Shown piece by piece: positions 1 to 11,789 of a DNA stretch of 64,000 nt. Source of the stretch: Liolophura sinensis. Its lineage: Eukaryota; Mollusca; Polyplacophora; Chitonida; Chitonidae. Both the position numbers and the translations under genes were made by a program. Numbering within the stretch: the first letter of the stretch is position 1; each line of letters begins with the position of its first letter. The stretch is taken from NCBI RefSeq assembly GCF_032854445.1, contig NC_088304.1, positions 310,001 to 374,000 on the forward strand, in the 5' to 3' direction. The notes beneath the pieces were generated by a model, which was given only the letters and a program-made list of their open reading frames with translations, searched no databases and was not told where the DNA came from.

Positions 1-194
1 CGTTGCATGTACTTTTAGATAATTTAGTTTGTGCTGCTTTTATAATCTTACACTGAAGGCTAAGGGCTTCTATGCTACAGTTGACATTTTTGGCTGAACA
101 CTGTTGTCAGGATTGGTCGTATGCGTTTGATATTCTCTTGGAGCGTGACAAAACCTTCATGTAAGGAATAGGCCTATGCTTCGGTCATTTTTTT

Positions 195-1095
195 GGGGTG
201 TGACAAATGCTTCATGTCAGCATCAGTTGTATTTTGGGGTGTGACAAATGCTTCATGTCAGGATCAGTTGTATTCTTTGTTTTGGGGTGTGACAAATGCT
301 TCATGTCAGGATCAGTTGTATTCTTTGTTTTGGGGTGTGACAAATGCTTCATGTCAGGATCAGTTGTATTCTTTGTTTTGGGGTGTGACAAATGCTTCAT
401 GTCAGGATCAGTTGTATTTTGGGGTGTGACAAATGCTTCATGTCAGGATCAGTTGTATTCTTTGTTTTGAGGTGTGACAAATGCTTCATGTCAGGATCAG
501 TTGTATTTTGGGGTGTGACAAATGCTTCATGTCAGGATCAGTTGTATTCTTTGTTTTGGGGTGTGACAAATGCTTCATGTCAGGATCAGTTGTATTCTTT
601 GTTTTGGGGTGTGACAAATGCTTCATGTCAGGATCAGTTGTATTCTTTGTTTTGGGGTGTGACAAATGCTTCATGTCAGGATCAGTTGTATTCTTTGTTT
701 TGAGGTGTGACAAATGCTTCATGTCAGGATCAGTTGTATTTTGGGGTGTGACAAATGCTTCATGTCAGGATCAGTTGTATTCTTTGTTTTGGGGTGTGAC
801 AAATGCTTCATGTCAGGATCAGTTGTATTTTGGGGTGTGACAAATGCTTCATGTCAGGATCAGTTGTATTCTTTGTTTTGGGGTGTGACAAATGCTTCAT
901 GTCAGGATCAGTTGTATTTTGGGGTGTGACAAATGCTTCATGTCAGGATCAGTTGTATTTTGGGGTGTGACAAATGCTTCATGTCAGGATCAGTTGTATT
1001 CTTTGTTTTGGGGTGTGACAAATGCTTCATGTCAGGATCAGTTGTATTTTGGGGTGTGACAAATGCTTCATGTCAGGATCAGTTGTATTCTTTGG
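195..1095. repeat. Minisatellite, 20 units of 41 or 48 bp
   Basis: Direct tandem array. Each unit starts GGGGTGTGACAAATGCTTCA. The two unit lengths differ only by a 7-bp insertion (CTTTGTT type) near the unit end. Unit starts read at 195, 236, 284, 332, 380, 421, 469, 510, 558, 606, 654, 702, 743, 791, 832, 880, 921, 962, 1010 and 1051. With S=41 and L=48 the order is S LLL S L S LLLL S L S L SS L S L. Units at 469 and 702 start GAGG instead of GGGG. A diverged unit is visible upstream at about 150-194. Open frames across it on both strands are by-products of the repeat; mixed 41/48-bp units do not keep a frame, so it is not coding. Confidence 0.97.
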
Positions 1096-1099
1096 ACAT

Positions 1100-3600
1100 C
1101 ATTTGTTGGTTAGCACATCGTTTTTGCAAGAGGAGCAATTTCCAATCCACAACAATTCCAATTCAATTGCTTTTTGGAATTGCAGATTTAGATTATATTG
1201 TGTTGGTGTGTCACAAACGGAAATCACTGTAACAATGGTCTGAGCAAAGAAATTTACTATCAGCACAAGGCAGTAATAAAGACATGTGATGAAATGAAAT
1301 AGACCTCAAAAGTTTGGAAATTTGTCACTAATTCACTGAAAGAGTTCAATCGACAGACTTAATCAGGCAAACTGGAAAACAGTGGCTTAAGCCGACGAAA
1401 TGAAAATCAGCCAATAACAATCACAAACAATACGAGATACATTGTGTCAGCGCATTTAATACAGTTATGACGGGCGAGTGACTTTACATAGGAAATGACT
1501 TTGAATAATAAAGTCTGAATCTGGGCGTCACAACAGACGTCGGTATATTAGCCGTCAATCAAAATTGACATTGCAGGTCAATATTCCAAGGCTCATTCCT
1601 ACAACAACGTTTAACATAACCCACTAAAAAAACCAAAAATATATGAACTAATTAAAGACATACGACACACAGAGTAAAACCAGAGCAGCGACAACAGTGC
1701 GATAAGTGTGAAATGTCACATGTATACACCATATGTATGGACAAGCCGGGAAGGCAATCGTAGCGCTTAACCACGCCATGTGTATGTCAAACGCTGAGTG
1801 TAATTGTTGTATCATGAACTTAGTCTTCTACTTCTGATGGCCTGAAAACAGTGTCTATCTAACATATAAGTATCCTGCAAAAATCCTACTTTACTTGAAG
1901 ACGAGTCGCTCTGAGAAACCTTTTAACAGAGGTTTTTAGAACCTTTAGAACTGATTCGCCAACGTATTATGCAATTCTCTCAGAGATTTCTGGGAATCAT
2001 AATGGTGATAAAGGCACCATGTCAGTTGACATGACAGTTGACATCTTAATGTTATATAGTCAAATGTACGTGGGTAAATTCTGCTCGCAAGTGTTGTTAC
2101 TAACACAGCCTGGAGACGGGCCGTGGTTGAATGGTAAACGGGTCTGTCTTTCAACCCTTGCGACTTGTAATCTCCCAGCTCTCAGTGAATGCCAGGCTTT
2201 GGTAAGTCAGGAATCGACGACACTCACAGGACCGTTGGTAGACTCTGAACAGCTTGAAAACAACTTGCTACGTAAACACGTGGAAAATTCTTGTTTCCTA
2301 CACCTATAAAAATGACACCTGACGTAAAAGGGAAAAATTCAAATAAGTACGTAAATATTGACTCACTTGATAAGTCATGTATGGTGTGTGATAAACGTTA
2401 CTAGATTTCTACCACTTTTTACCAATAGACTGTCATTCCCCAAGAGAGTTTGACTTTACGCGATCGTTTTTTTTTTCAACTGACTCTTACAAGCCTTTTG
2501 TAACGGTAGCATCCATTTCTTTCTTTGGTCAATAACCCGTTACATCCTTAAGGAATGTCATGTAAGTGCAGGAGTCCACAGAACGAAGGCATTTACCCGT
2601 ACTTCGTGTGTCGCCTTGCCTAGTTATTTGTTAACTAGACCTGCTGATTAGCCTTTGATTTCAAGGCTTGGCTACCTTTTGCGCAGACATTTCGTATCCA
2701 GAGCTACTTCCCGTCTGCCTGTAGCCCCTGGAAGCTATTCCAAAAATGGATCTGCAAAAATAGATTACGTACTCATCTTTCCAAATCAACAAAGAACAAC
2801 ATATTCCAATTTTAAAGCTTTCACAAGAATACACTTTTGCTTGTGAGTCGTACCCTCCAAGCAGTCGACTACCAACCTAAGACTGCGCTAACGTTCCAAT
2901 GACCCCTTCCCCACCATAACCCCAATTCTTTGCTCAATTTGGATTCTTAAAAGCAGCTTGTGCGCCTGCAGTTGAGAGTCATGCACTATACATACGTTGG
3001 GACCAACCTAAATCTTGCTTGGCAGGAGCAAAGATCTTTGTTTTATACTACACTAACTTTGAGTAAATAAGTGTTGTGTATGTATGTTTTGTAAGATATA
3101 CCTTCCCTGCTTTCAAAACATTTAAATTTTACATTTTCATTCGGTACTGCACTGTGTATGGAATATATGTGTCTATTCTTGCTCCATTTGCAATTTATAC
3201 CGAATCCTTATTTGATTAGACATCACAGTCTTTTATAAATTTAGCACTTTTTGTTTCCTTGTTTCTACCCAAATGCTGTCTTCATGCTCCAAGCCCCTGA
3301 ATTCCAATTATGGACCTTTCCCCTACACCATGATGTCCTAATCAGCCCACACTTCGTCTGGATGACCTTGTCCTGAAGCACATTCGTTTTTCTAGTCTAA
3401 GGATTATCCTAGTTGTCCAACGTCTGGATTACGTCTACAATTGATCAATAAAATTTTCTGCCGTAAAGAAATGTTAGGTCATGATGAATTGAAACGATGA
3501 TTTTTATCATCATTCAGTCGGTCTGATCGAACTCGATTGCCCGGCGTATGTAAATAAATGCGTCTAGATAGATAAATTCCTGTATTATGGCATTCATCAA
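1100..3600. other. Non-coding stretch, nothing recognised
   Basis: AT-rich sequence with only short chance open frames. I saw no family signature, tandem repeat, SINE tail or splice-bounded coding block. Short frames at 2019-2309 (+) and 2655-2846 (+) have no recognisable motif. Confidence 0.5.
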
Positions 3601-3625
3601 GGATTAATGTTAACGCAAGGCTTCA

Positions 3626-4124
3626 GTGAGCAGAGACGAAGTACTACATGGCCTTCAGGCTTTTGACAACGCTGATGTACCCGCACAGAGAGTCCAGTTC
3701 TCAAATTTGAAGAGGTACATGAGACAAAGCAGTGTAAATGAAACGTTTCATAAGATTGTCGGACAAATGTTTTCAGCCAGGCAGAATTACAGAAAATCGC
3801 ATGCAGCTAATTGTCTGACTTGCGGGCCCTTTATCACCATACTGAAAACACGAGTAACTCAAGTAGACTTGGGCGTTTTATGATATTTGCATGACATCTA
3901 AAAAAGGTGATGCAGAACGTATTATGACACTCCAGCAGGTATTACAGTTCCCGGATTTCGCGCTTAGTTATACAGTACTGCACGATCCCAACGATATACT
4001 TTACAGGTATCATACGCGCATCTTGATCGGATGTGGCGGCCCATGCGTGGATCTTAGCCGCGTCTTGATCGCATCTTGTTTTACACCTCTTTTTCCAGTT
4101 CTATTGCTGGCGTGCGAGTTATAA
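3626..4124 (+). other. Possible decayed or exonic coding stretch, unrecognised
   Basis: Two adjacent plus-strand open frames, 3626-3883 and 3891-4124, have a more protein-like composition than the surroundings (balanced polar and hydrophobic residues, few low-complexity runs). In the second, a donor-like ACAG|GTATCA near 4006 follows a reading ending DPNDILYR. No domain is recognisable and no acceptor is clear. It could be exons of an unknown gene, a relic, or chance. Confidence 0.18.
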
Positions 4125-4129
4125 GGCAT

Positions 4130-5835
4130 AAAGCATATACACTAAAGGACGTATACATCCGTGTTTGCGAGGTATACGTCATCAAATCGGAAGATGATAG
4201 ACTATTCTAGTCAGACTGAAATATCTTTTTCTGTATTAGACACTGTAGAGTGGGAAAAATTACTGCCACAAATGTAACTATCTGAAAAAATTCTTGAGTA
4301 CGTCAATGAAATAAATATATAACAAACATAACTTTTGATTTGTTGCATGTTACATATTAGCATACCTAATTTATGATAAAATCTTATTTTATACTTGTCC
4401 AAATATGACAACACTGACACACATTATAAAGTTTGTATTTTACATATGAAAACAAGCGTTAACCAAGGGGAAATTTGACAGCACACATACATATGCGATA
4501 ATTTCAACAAGTATATTTTTCTGGTTAACATCGATTCACACTGCTTCTTTTGGATCACAAATTAGCGTTTATGATGGAGAGTACATTTTTGGTGGGTTAT
4601 TATTAAACAACCATCTCTTTTATGACCAAATAACTTTTATGGGCTCTTCGACAAAGTTTCTACTTTTGATTCGGAATTTTACATGATTGTGTTGTGATTT
4701 TCAAATTTGCATCTTCTTCTTGTACCTTTTTGGGCCCGATAATTGGTCTTTTCTCTTGCGAAATGATTTAAGGCAGAAGTTAATAACATTTGTATTTAAT
4801 AAATAAGCAGGTGTTTGAATATAAACAACAAATTTACTTTCCTTTGTTTTCTTCCTTTTATGATACAAATTCCAACTTTCTATTACTCGTTATCTCAAAC
4901 CGACAACACAGTCTGTAGCCTAGAGAAACCTGAAGAGTTTACGTCTATATTTGGTTGCTTTAACGCATCCGTAATCGGACCTAGACACATGGTCCCGTCT
5001 TTAATAATGCCACGTGACAGGTTTTGATGTATGGATTCTCTCTGATCCTTTGTGTTTAACTAATCTCCGTGGGTGTTATCAGCCTTTGTTGACATCAAGC
5101 CGATTATCATGAGAACGTATCCTGACACAACATAAATACGCTAATACACGTCAGAATATTGATCATTCATGTACACACAGCAGCTTCTGTGTGATGTGTA
5201 TACCTAAGCTTAATTATTTATCGGGCAAAAAGTGTATTGAGGTGAAATTTGAGGAAATTAGGTATGCCTGTTGTACTCCTTTCGTTCTACTCTTGAAAGT
5301 AGAGATAGAGGCAAGACTACCCTTCTACCCCAGGGTACAAACATTTTTAACGGAGACGGCTTACACACGTCGTTTGAAAGAGTATACGAGCAAACAAACG
5401 CGACAGGCTGCCTACAAACTAAAAATAACTGTTTCGGTTACATACATGTAATAGACGCTTCATGATTTCGTTCATACACACTGTGTTTAATGTAGCAAAC
5501 ATATGATATGCTTACATATTAATGTGACAGATACTTTCAACAAACGCAAACCGCCTTTATAGTAAACATTAGTGTTATTAGGTCTAAAAAAAGCCGATAG
5601 ATATCTAAAAGTGTTTACTTCAGTAAACGTGGGACATTACTATGTAAGCTGTATTCTACATCAGCCACTAGGCCGTAAAACGATAACGTCACGTCTCATT
5701 GGAACATCACTCTGTTGTCCTGACGTTCAACCTCAAAACGTGCGTATGACAACAAAATTTTAACTGACGCCATGCAGTAAAATAGCCAAGTAGAGTAATG
5801 CAGCGAAAACATACGACATTTAAAAACCATCAACC
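4130..5835. other. Non-coding stretch, nothing recognised
   Basis: AT-rich DNA with short open frames only (for example 4815-5027 and 5191-5451, both plus). No homology I can name, no repeat signature and no splice-bounded frame were seen. Confidence 0.45.
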
Positions 5836-5865
5836 GTGAGATGTTTAAGCAAACTGTTCATTCAT

Positions 5866-6186
5866 GTTGTCATGTGTACATTCAACATGGGTTCATTCAT
5901 GTTGTCATGTGTACATTCAACATGGGGTCATTCATGTTGTCATGCGTACATTCAACATGGGGTCATTCATGTTATCATGCGTACATTCAACATGGGGTCA
6001 TTCATGTTATGCGTACATTCAACATGGGGTCATTTATGTTGTCATGCGTACATTCAACATGGGGTCATTCATGTTATCATGCGTACATTCAACATGGGTT
6101 CATTCATGTTATCATGCGTACATTCAACATGGGTTCATTCATGTTATGCGTACACTCAACATGGGGTCATTTATGTTGTCATGCGT
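5866..6186. repeat. Minisatellite, about 10 units of 35 or 32 bp
   Basis: Tandem array around the core CATTCAACATGGGGTCATTC. Core TTCAACATGG (TTCAACA or CTCAACA) begins at 5881, 5916, 5951, 5986, 6018, 6053, 6088, 6123 and 6155, giving spacings of 35, 35, 35, 32, 35, 35, 35 and 32. The short units lack a 3-bp ATC or GTC. Point variants include TGTG/TGCG and GGTT/GGGG. Because 35 is not a multiple of 3, all three plus frames are open across it. That is an artefact of the repeat, not evidence for a protein. It ends directly at a SINE 3' tail. Confidence 0.96.
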
Positions 6187-6271
6187 TGTCCGCCGTCGTA
6201 TAAGTGAAATATTCTTGAGTACGGCGTAAAACACGAATCAAATAAATAAATAAATAAATAAATAAATAAAT
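6187..6271 (+). mobile_element. SINE 3' tail (family 1) abutting minisatellite
   Basis: Contains the CCGCCGTCGTATAAGTGAAA, GAGTACGGCGTAAAACAC and (AAAT)n tail of SINE family 1. The SINE body and tRNA head are absent: the sequence left of the tail is the 35-bp minisatellite. Confidence 0.9.
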
Positions 6272-6644
6272 ACATTGGCCACACCCTGACTAAATAAGTG
6301 TTTGGGATTCAAATAACAGCAATACTGTGCGGCTGCCGGTGTGGTGTCTTGCCCTTGCCTTACATGTAGTTTCACTCAGTTGTTTCAATATAATTCTCAA
6401 CCTAGACCTACGGCTTGAAATAACTGCACCCCGCACGCACAAGATCTCTTGAAGTGCATACAATGGACAGAACTATATAACAGGTATCCGAGTAGCTTAT
6501 AGCTATCCAAAGCCATATTATCAGCAACTGTAACAGTCATCGCAGTTTCATAACTCATCTGATTATATGAATCAGCTTTTTTTTTACTTTAACTACATGT
6601 AGCTTTTTTGCATAACTCACATTTTTTCAGTCAATTGGCCCACA

Positions 6645-6795
6645 ACTCAGTGCTACGATGCGTTCTCTCTGCACGATGATATGGAGAATGTCGCGTTTGA
6701 TCGCCTACGTTCGAGTCTTGTTTTTCTTTAGGAGAATATACGTGATAAGTGCCTAATGTCGACAATCTTCTTTCTCCATTAGCGGTTGCCAAGTG
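6645..6795 (-). repeat. Dispersed repeat, partner at 37.85 kb
   Basis: The reverse complement of this stretch aligns with 37845-37975 (plus). Shared words include ACTTATCACGTAT and CGCGACATTC in the same order and spacing. On the minus strand it lies inside an 80-codon open frame (6631-6873), but the partner copy does not keep that frame, so I treat it as a dispersed repeat. Confidence 0.6.
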
Positions 6796-6954
6796 TTGTA
6801 TATGTAGTATCTCAGTAAAGGTTCGAATCGGCAATATTTCAACCATATCGTGACGAGAACAAGGTGAAAACACGACACGGTTAAAGCTTTTAAGAACATC
6901 AAGAATAAAACAAAAAGTTCAGACATGTTTAAAATCAGATAAGATAAAACCAAA

Positions 6955-7460
6955 ACCGACTGTGTTTCCATGGATACCACTATGACTCGGTGTCCAACAG
7001 AATATAATATCTTTATCTCTTTTAATTAGTTTTCTATGTCAGGCTACTATTTCCAAGATCAGTGGATTTTTAAATTCATTATGGTGTATTGCCAAAAGGC
7101 AGGAGAGCGAATCACTGTATATCATTGCCTTCTAGGCATGCCCAGAAGAAACATATGATAAGGCCAGGAGTATAGCCCTGGCCTCTGCAGAAAAGATAGA
7201 AGATGAAGACGATAAGAAGTGACCCGCTGTACTAAGACTGCCACAGCCGCAACTCTGTCCCCATCATTTGATCCATCAGTATATAAAAATTTGTAGTCCA
7301 GATAATTAGCCGTAATTTCAGCAAAACTGCTGAATAATAAGATGATTTGTATGTGATTTATTTATGTTTTCATAGATCAAATATTAGTTTAGGTTGTGGA
7401 AGAAGCCATGGAGGAGACTCCGGAAAAGACACTGGAGCTATTTCCTCTAGCTTGATGTTA
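6955..7460 (-). pseudogene. LINE RNase H domain remnant (copy A)
   Basis: Minus-strand stretch matching the RNase H domains of the other LINE copies nucleotide for nucleotide in many places. The block read as DHIVEDNIKLEEIAPVSFP, upstream of the RNase H core, is clear near 7460-7400. The end of the domain, before GIHGN in other copies, is at 6960-6990. The frame is broken several times. Confidence 0.75.
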
Positions 7461-7678
7461 TCTTCCACAATATGGTCTCGTATGCGAAGACCAAACAGGG
7501 GAATGTTGTTAGGACATTTATTAAATTTGTCTACACATGATGGATTAAACACACAGTCGTGGGAAGGGTTTGTTGGATAAGCTTTAAGCTTTGTAGCTCA
7601 TTGAAGGCACAGTTTTATACGTCGGTTATATAAAGAAGGCTCATTGGCCTCCACGTATAAACATTCTCCTGGTGAAGT

Positions 7679-8719
7679 TCAAAAAGCACCACATCTGAGC
7701 CTAAGACCTTGGTGATGAACTGGATCCAACATTTTGAGATATGATTTCCTAGCGGAACCATAAATGATGGCCCCATGGTCCAATCTAGACCTCACCAGAG
7801 AACGATATATATTAAGTAAAATGAATCGGTCAGCGCCCCAATCCGTACTTGACACAACCTTAATTATATCGAGAGCCTTTGTACATATAGCTTTAAACAT
7901 TTTGATATGACGTACAAAAGATTTTGAGTATTTTAATATTAGGTATAAAAGATAATTTCTTATCAAATATAACCCCGAAAAATGTATTTTCTTCAACCAA
8001 TTTCACTGGTTTACCGTAAAATTTAAGCTGGGGTTGGAGATGAAGTTTCCGTTTATTACAAAACTGCATACCAACTGTTTTAGACATAGAAAACCTAAAA
8101 CGATTGGCAACTGCACATTTCTCGATCTTATTGAGACAAAGCTGCAGTTTTCGCTCAAGGTTACTCATATTTTTAGCGCGGTAGCGTATAAGAAAATCAT
8201 CTACATATAAAGAACCCTCAGTGGTAGATGTCAATGTTTTAACTAAGCTATTAATTTTTATGCTAAACAGTGTTGGTGAACGGATACTGCCCTTGGGTAC
8301 ACCCATCTCCTGCTCATGAGAGTCAGAAAGGGTGGACCCCACCCTTACCTTAAACTGACGATCAGATAAACATTGAGATATAAAAACAGGTAAGCAACCT
8401 TTTAATACCATATCAGCAAGGTTTTTTAAAATACCATAATTTCTAAAGTAGATCGACCTTGACGAAAACAACATTGAATATTAGATAAAAGCTTGTTGGT
8501 TTCAAGAAACCAAATAAGTCTATCGTTAATCATCCGTTCCATAGTCTTGCAGACACAGCTGGTAATGTCTATGGGACGGTAATTATTTGGATCAGTGTGA
8601 CCCTTACCCGATTCAGGGACCGGGATAACACACGCCTCCCTCCATGACGCTAGAAAGTTACCAGTAATCCTAATATCATTAAGCAAGTCCAGGAGAGTCT
8701 CCAGTGGCTCAGGTGGCAA
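7679..8719 (-). pseudogene. LINE reverse transcriptase (copy A)
   Basis: RT of the I-type LINE, split over three overlapping minus-strand frames: 8719-8426, 8474-7893 and 7996-7679. The first has the fingers block with NNYRPI and KTMERMINDRL, and ends in the motif-A region (FRQGRST). The second has GVPKGSIRSPTLF at residues 58-70 and the catalytic YVDD at 90-93, followed by the KFSxSK-like block. The third has LVRSRLDHGAIIYGSA of the thumb and connection region. At least two frameshifts separate them, so no active enzyme can be made. RT copies the element's RNA into DNA at the target nick. Confidence 0.92.
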
Positions 8720-8915
8720 ATGGTTCAGAAACTTATAATATACGTTATCAGGACCACAAGCAGTATCATGTGACTTTTCAAATGTAGTTTTCAGTTCTTC
8801 GATATTAAAAGAACGATTATATTCTGCTAAATTTTTAGAAGAAAAATGGCAATGTTATTTTCTCCTTCTGGTTTTTAATATGCTGGAATTTTAAAGTATA
8901 ATTCTACATATATAA

Positions 8916-9960
8916 TTAAGAAGATTTCTTGGAAATTGTCTCAGCTAATTTATTGGCTAAATTGGATGGAGGGGTTAATATACTATCTCCATCTCTTAAA
9001 TGCTTGACTTTTGCTTTATTATTTTTTTTTGCCTTTAAATTTGTGAACCATGTTCCAGATCTTACGCATGGGTGTTTTTGACGTAATGCCGGAAACAAAG
9101 TTCCGCCTACAAGATCGTCTCTTGGACTAATCGACGCGCTTTAGCTCTAAAATTCCGAACCTGGTTCAAGTTATTATCGGTAGGACAATGATTAAATCTG
9201 CGTCCAGCCTTTTTCCGGTCCTTGATGGTTTTACAATAGTCATTATCATACCAGGGTTTACGTTTAGATTTGGGATTTGTCGAGGTCTTTGGAATAGTTC
9301 TGCCAGTCACTTGTAAAACAAGCTCATTAAATTTTAATATAGGTTCATCTGCTGCATTTAGAGTCTTTGAGGGGATATCAGCCTCGCAGAACATCTCAAA
9401 TGCGATCCAATCTGCCTTATCGAATTTCCAACTAGGTACACGTTCTAAAGAATTAGAAGTGACATGCTATAGGATTATAGGAAAATGGTCACTACCACCA
9501 AGATCGTCATGCACCTTCCAAGAAAAATCCGGGAGAAGTGATGGATCTGTGACAGTGAGATCGATAGCAGAATAAGTGCCATTATCTGGATGTAAATAGG
9601 TATTAGAACCATCATTGAAATAACACAGTTCTTCGTTAGATAAGAAGTCAACCACTATCTTGCCCTTATCATTTATGTTATTACCGTCCCATAGGGGGTT
9701 ATGGGAATTAAAATCTCCCATTAGTGGAAAAGGTTTTGGCAACTGTTCCGTTGAAGTGTGTAAGTGCAAGCTGACAAAGAAATGTTCGAGGGAATATACA
9801 CTGGACATAATGTGATAGTCACTATTTTTAGAGCAGTTGGGCTGGGTTGGTTTACCAGGGTGTCCTGTACTGTTTACTGTTTTTATTTGTTGTGTTGAAG
9901 TACTCTGCGTTGGGGAAGAATTAAAGGAAGGTTGAGACGAAAGTTGCACAGAAACATGTA
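8916..9960 (-). pseudogene. LINE apurinic-type endonuclease (copy A)
   Basis: Endonuclease domain of the LINE, which nicks the target DNA to prime reverse transcription. The minus-strand frame 9949-9467 carries GDFNSHNPLW at residues 78-87, then AIDLTVTDPSL, and GSDHFP near its end, the expected order for the exonuclease-endonuclease-phosphatase family. Frames 9394-9107 and 9098-8916 hold the linker to RT (SKRKPWYDNDYC, then GTWFTNLKAKKNN). The first about 47 residues of the 9949 frame look like out-of-frame ORF1 tail. Frameshifts divide the blocks. Confidence 0.9.
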
Positions 9961-10697
9961 TCTAGCTTTGTTGTTTCCAATGGGCCAAGTCCAAGAGGTT
10001 TGAGTAGCAACAGTTGCCACTCGCTTAACCACATTGGCAAACGAAGTCTGTAGAGGAGTATTAGAAAATGAGACTAATTTCCGGGTGTCCTGTTAGGATA
10101 TATTGTTTTTAATTTTCACGTTGATTATTTGTTTTTCCTTAACGAAAGTGGAAAGTGCCTTGAGGAGGCCAGTTGCAACACTTAACTGTGTTGCTGCAGT
10201 CGAAACCTTCATGACCTTCACTGCCGCATCTGAAACAAATGAGTTTATTCTTTATTCTTGGCCCTTGTCGTGACCAAATCTTTGGCAACTAAAGAGAATG
10301 TGTAGGATTAGGGATATAAAAACCCACATTAACCCTGTACGGGCTAAAGTAGATATGCGACGGAAGGGAGGTAGTGTTAAAGATCAGCAGGCATGTATTA
10401 AATTTAAGGAAGTTACCAGATTTCTTCATAATGAAGCGTTTCACTCTGGCAACACCCTGTGAATTTAGTTCTTGGCAGATTTTTCTTCCTCAGTTAGGTC
10501 AGTCAATAGTAAATTCTTTGATTGTTGTTGCCGGAAACATTCAATGAGAATGTTTGCGGATATAAGTTTTTTTGACGTTTTTTTTAGAATTCCAGCTTCG
10601 TCCTAGAGAGCCCTTTGCAGGAGAAACTGATGAATTTTTGAAGCTGGCTTTGTTCGCTCTCAGTTGAGAGAACAATGAAAGCCGGCCAACTGTTCTG

Positions 10698-10700
<3 letters not shown>
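9960..10700 (-). pseudogene. LINE ORF1 (nucleic-acid-binding protein) remnant, copy A
   Basis: Region between endonuclease and 5'UTR. Minus-strand reading recovers the ORF1 start block (SWPAFIVLSTESEQS at about 10695-10650), a middle block around LTEEE and NSQGVARVKRF at 10510-10430, and CCHC zinc knuckles near 10230-10290 (CFRCG type). The same blocks in the same order occur in copies B and C. The frame is broken several times. ORF1 of such elements binds the element RNA. Confidence 0.8.

Positions 10701-10744
<44 letters not shown>
10701..10744. repeat. (AT)n microsatellite
   Basis: About 22 uninterrupted AT dinucleotides, lying exactly between LINE copy A ORF1 and its 5'UTR, where the plus-orientated copy at 17.4 kb has about 90 bp of ordinary sequence. 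Confidence 0.98.
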
Positions 10745-10748
<4 letters not shown>

Positions 10749-11292
10749 TTCACCCCATATGTTCCCCACCCACTAGGGAGTGCCAACAAGGGCGATGCCT
10801 GAACCTGGGAATACCCAGCAGGAAAGACGGCTCCATATGAGGTATACCCCAACAGATTGATTTCTACTAAAGGTTTAACTCAATCTACTCGATTGACCCA
10901 TGAGCCACCGCCTCATAGTCCCGCAAACGATATTTCAGAAATAACATTTGTTCTCTAAATGATGTGCTGTTATAGAGGAAATTGGGACCACGCAGGGGCA
11001 AGACATAAGCAAGCCGATTGATCGGAGCCGGCCCATACGATATCCCGTCTCTCTCCAAGTAGGTGCCAAAGTGACGTGTTGGGCGTGTGGATCTAGCAAG
11101 ACCTACACGCCCTCAGCCACCAGGATCCCGTCCTCGTGTATCGCAACCCACGGCGAACGGGTCGCTCCCTGGTTGCCTGTCACACAACCGAGATGATGCA
11201 AGCCTATTATATTCACCGGGCTCACACAGGAGAGCTTCGGGTTGGTCGAGTTTTACGACAAGCTTGCCTAGAGGGCTGAGGTCCTATTCTTA
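10745..11292 (-). mobile_element. LINE 5'UTR, copy A
   Basis: About 550 bp shared with 16801-17400 (plus) and 29110-29472 (minus). In all three it lies directly upstream of ORF1 in the same relative orientation. Landmarks in element sense are TAAGAATAGGACCTCAGCC at the start, GACGGGATCCTGGTGGCTGA in the middle, GAGGCGGTGGCTCATGGGTC further on, and TGTTGGCACTCC close to the end. The start is clipped by about 14 bp relative to the other copies. Confidence 0.85.
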
Positions 11293-11299
11293 CTGTTTG

Positions 11300-11785
11300 T
11301 TTTTCAGGTTTTTAACCGTAGAAAAAGTGGCCTGTGACGAGATATCGCAGTATAACTTACAAGAACTTATTTGTTCACTGCGGTATTTAATGAACTAATT
11401 TTAGTTGATATGATATCAATAGTAACGACACATGCCATGACGAGCTTATGCTTTTACCCTTTCTTCACTGGTTATCGTGTTCAAGCTAGACATCCTGCTT
11501 GTTGTTGTTGTTGTCTCTAACTTAGAGATAACACTTTCGATAAAATCTGCACGTAAATACCCAAATTATTAGCCTTTGTCTTAACTTCTCTTCAAAAACA
11601 TAATGGAGAAATTTATTACATACATCACCTCGTTCATGACAAAAATTTTCAATAATAGCGATAAAACGGTTAAGATAAGATAGTATGGATACAACTAGAT
11701 AGAGATTTTATATCTGCGGATTGACGCAATGGTTCCGCAAGTACAAAGTAGGTCAAAGTTCAAACGAGTTTTGGGAGCCCTATAA
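11300..11785. other. Non-coding stretch, nothing recognised
   Basis: AT-rich, with no open frame of note beyond the edge of the LINE 5'UTR and no repeat signature I can match elsewhere in the window. Confidence 0.5.
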
Positions 11786-11789
11786 CCTT

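Larger units (their letters stand above)
6820..11292 (-). mobile_element. I-type non-LTR retrotransposon, copy A (degenerate)
   Basis: Decayed LINE read on the minus strand. Order in its sense: 5'UTR (11292-10745), an AT microsatellite, ORF1 (about 10695-9820), endonuclease (about 9810-9100), RT (8720-7680), RNase H (about 7450-6955), then 3'UTR (6950 to about 6820). The C-terminal block after RNase H, present in copies B and D, is deleted at about 6953, where RNase H sequence joins the 3'UTR directly. RT carries GVPKGS...SPTLF and YVDD. RNase H after RT, with CCHC ORF1, points to the I superfamily (I or Nimb clade); the exact clade is inferred. Several frameshifts and stops make it non-functional. 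Confidence 0.9.

Noticed and set aside
195-1095. CRISPR array
   Set aside because: Units are contiguous and nearly identical, with no unique spacers, in a eukaryotic setting.
193-1243. Several overlapping open frames of 60-119 codons on both strands
   Set aside because: They are translations of the minisatellite. The mix of 41- and 48-bp units does not keep a frame, and many frames are open at once.
5836-6229. Three overlapping 120-codon frames with repeated HSTWGHSC-type words
   Set aside because: A 35-bp repeat without stops is open in all three frames. No start context or domain supports a protein.
10541-10852. Protein with a YIYIYI run
   Set aside because: It is a translation across the AT microsatellite joining LINE ORF1 and 5'UTR.
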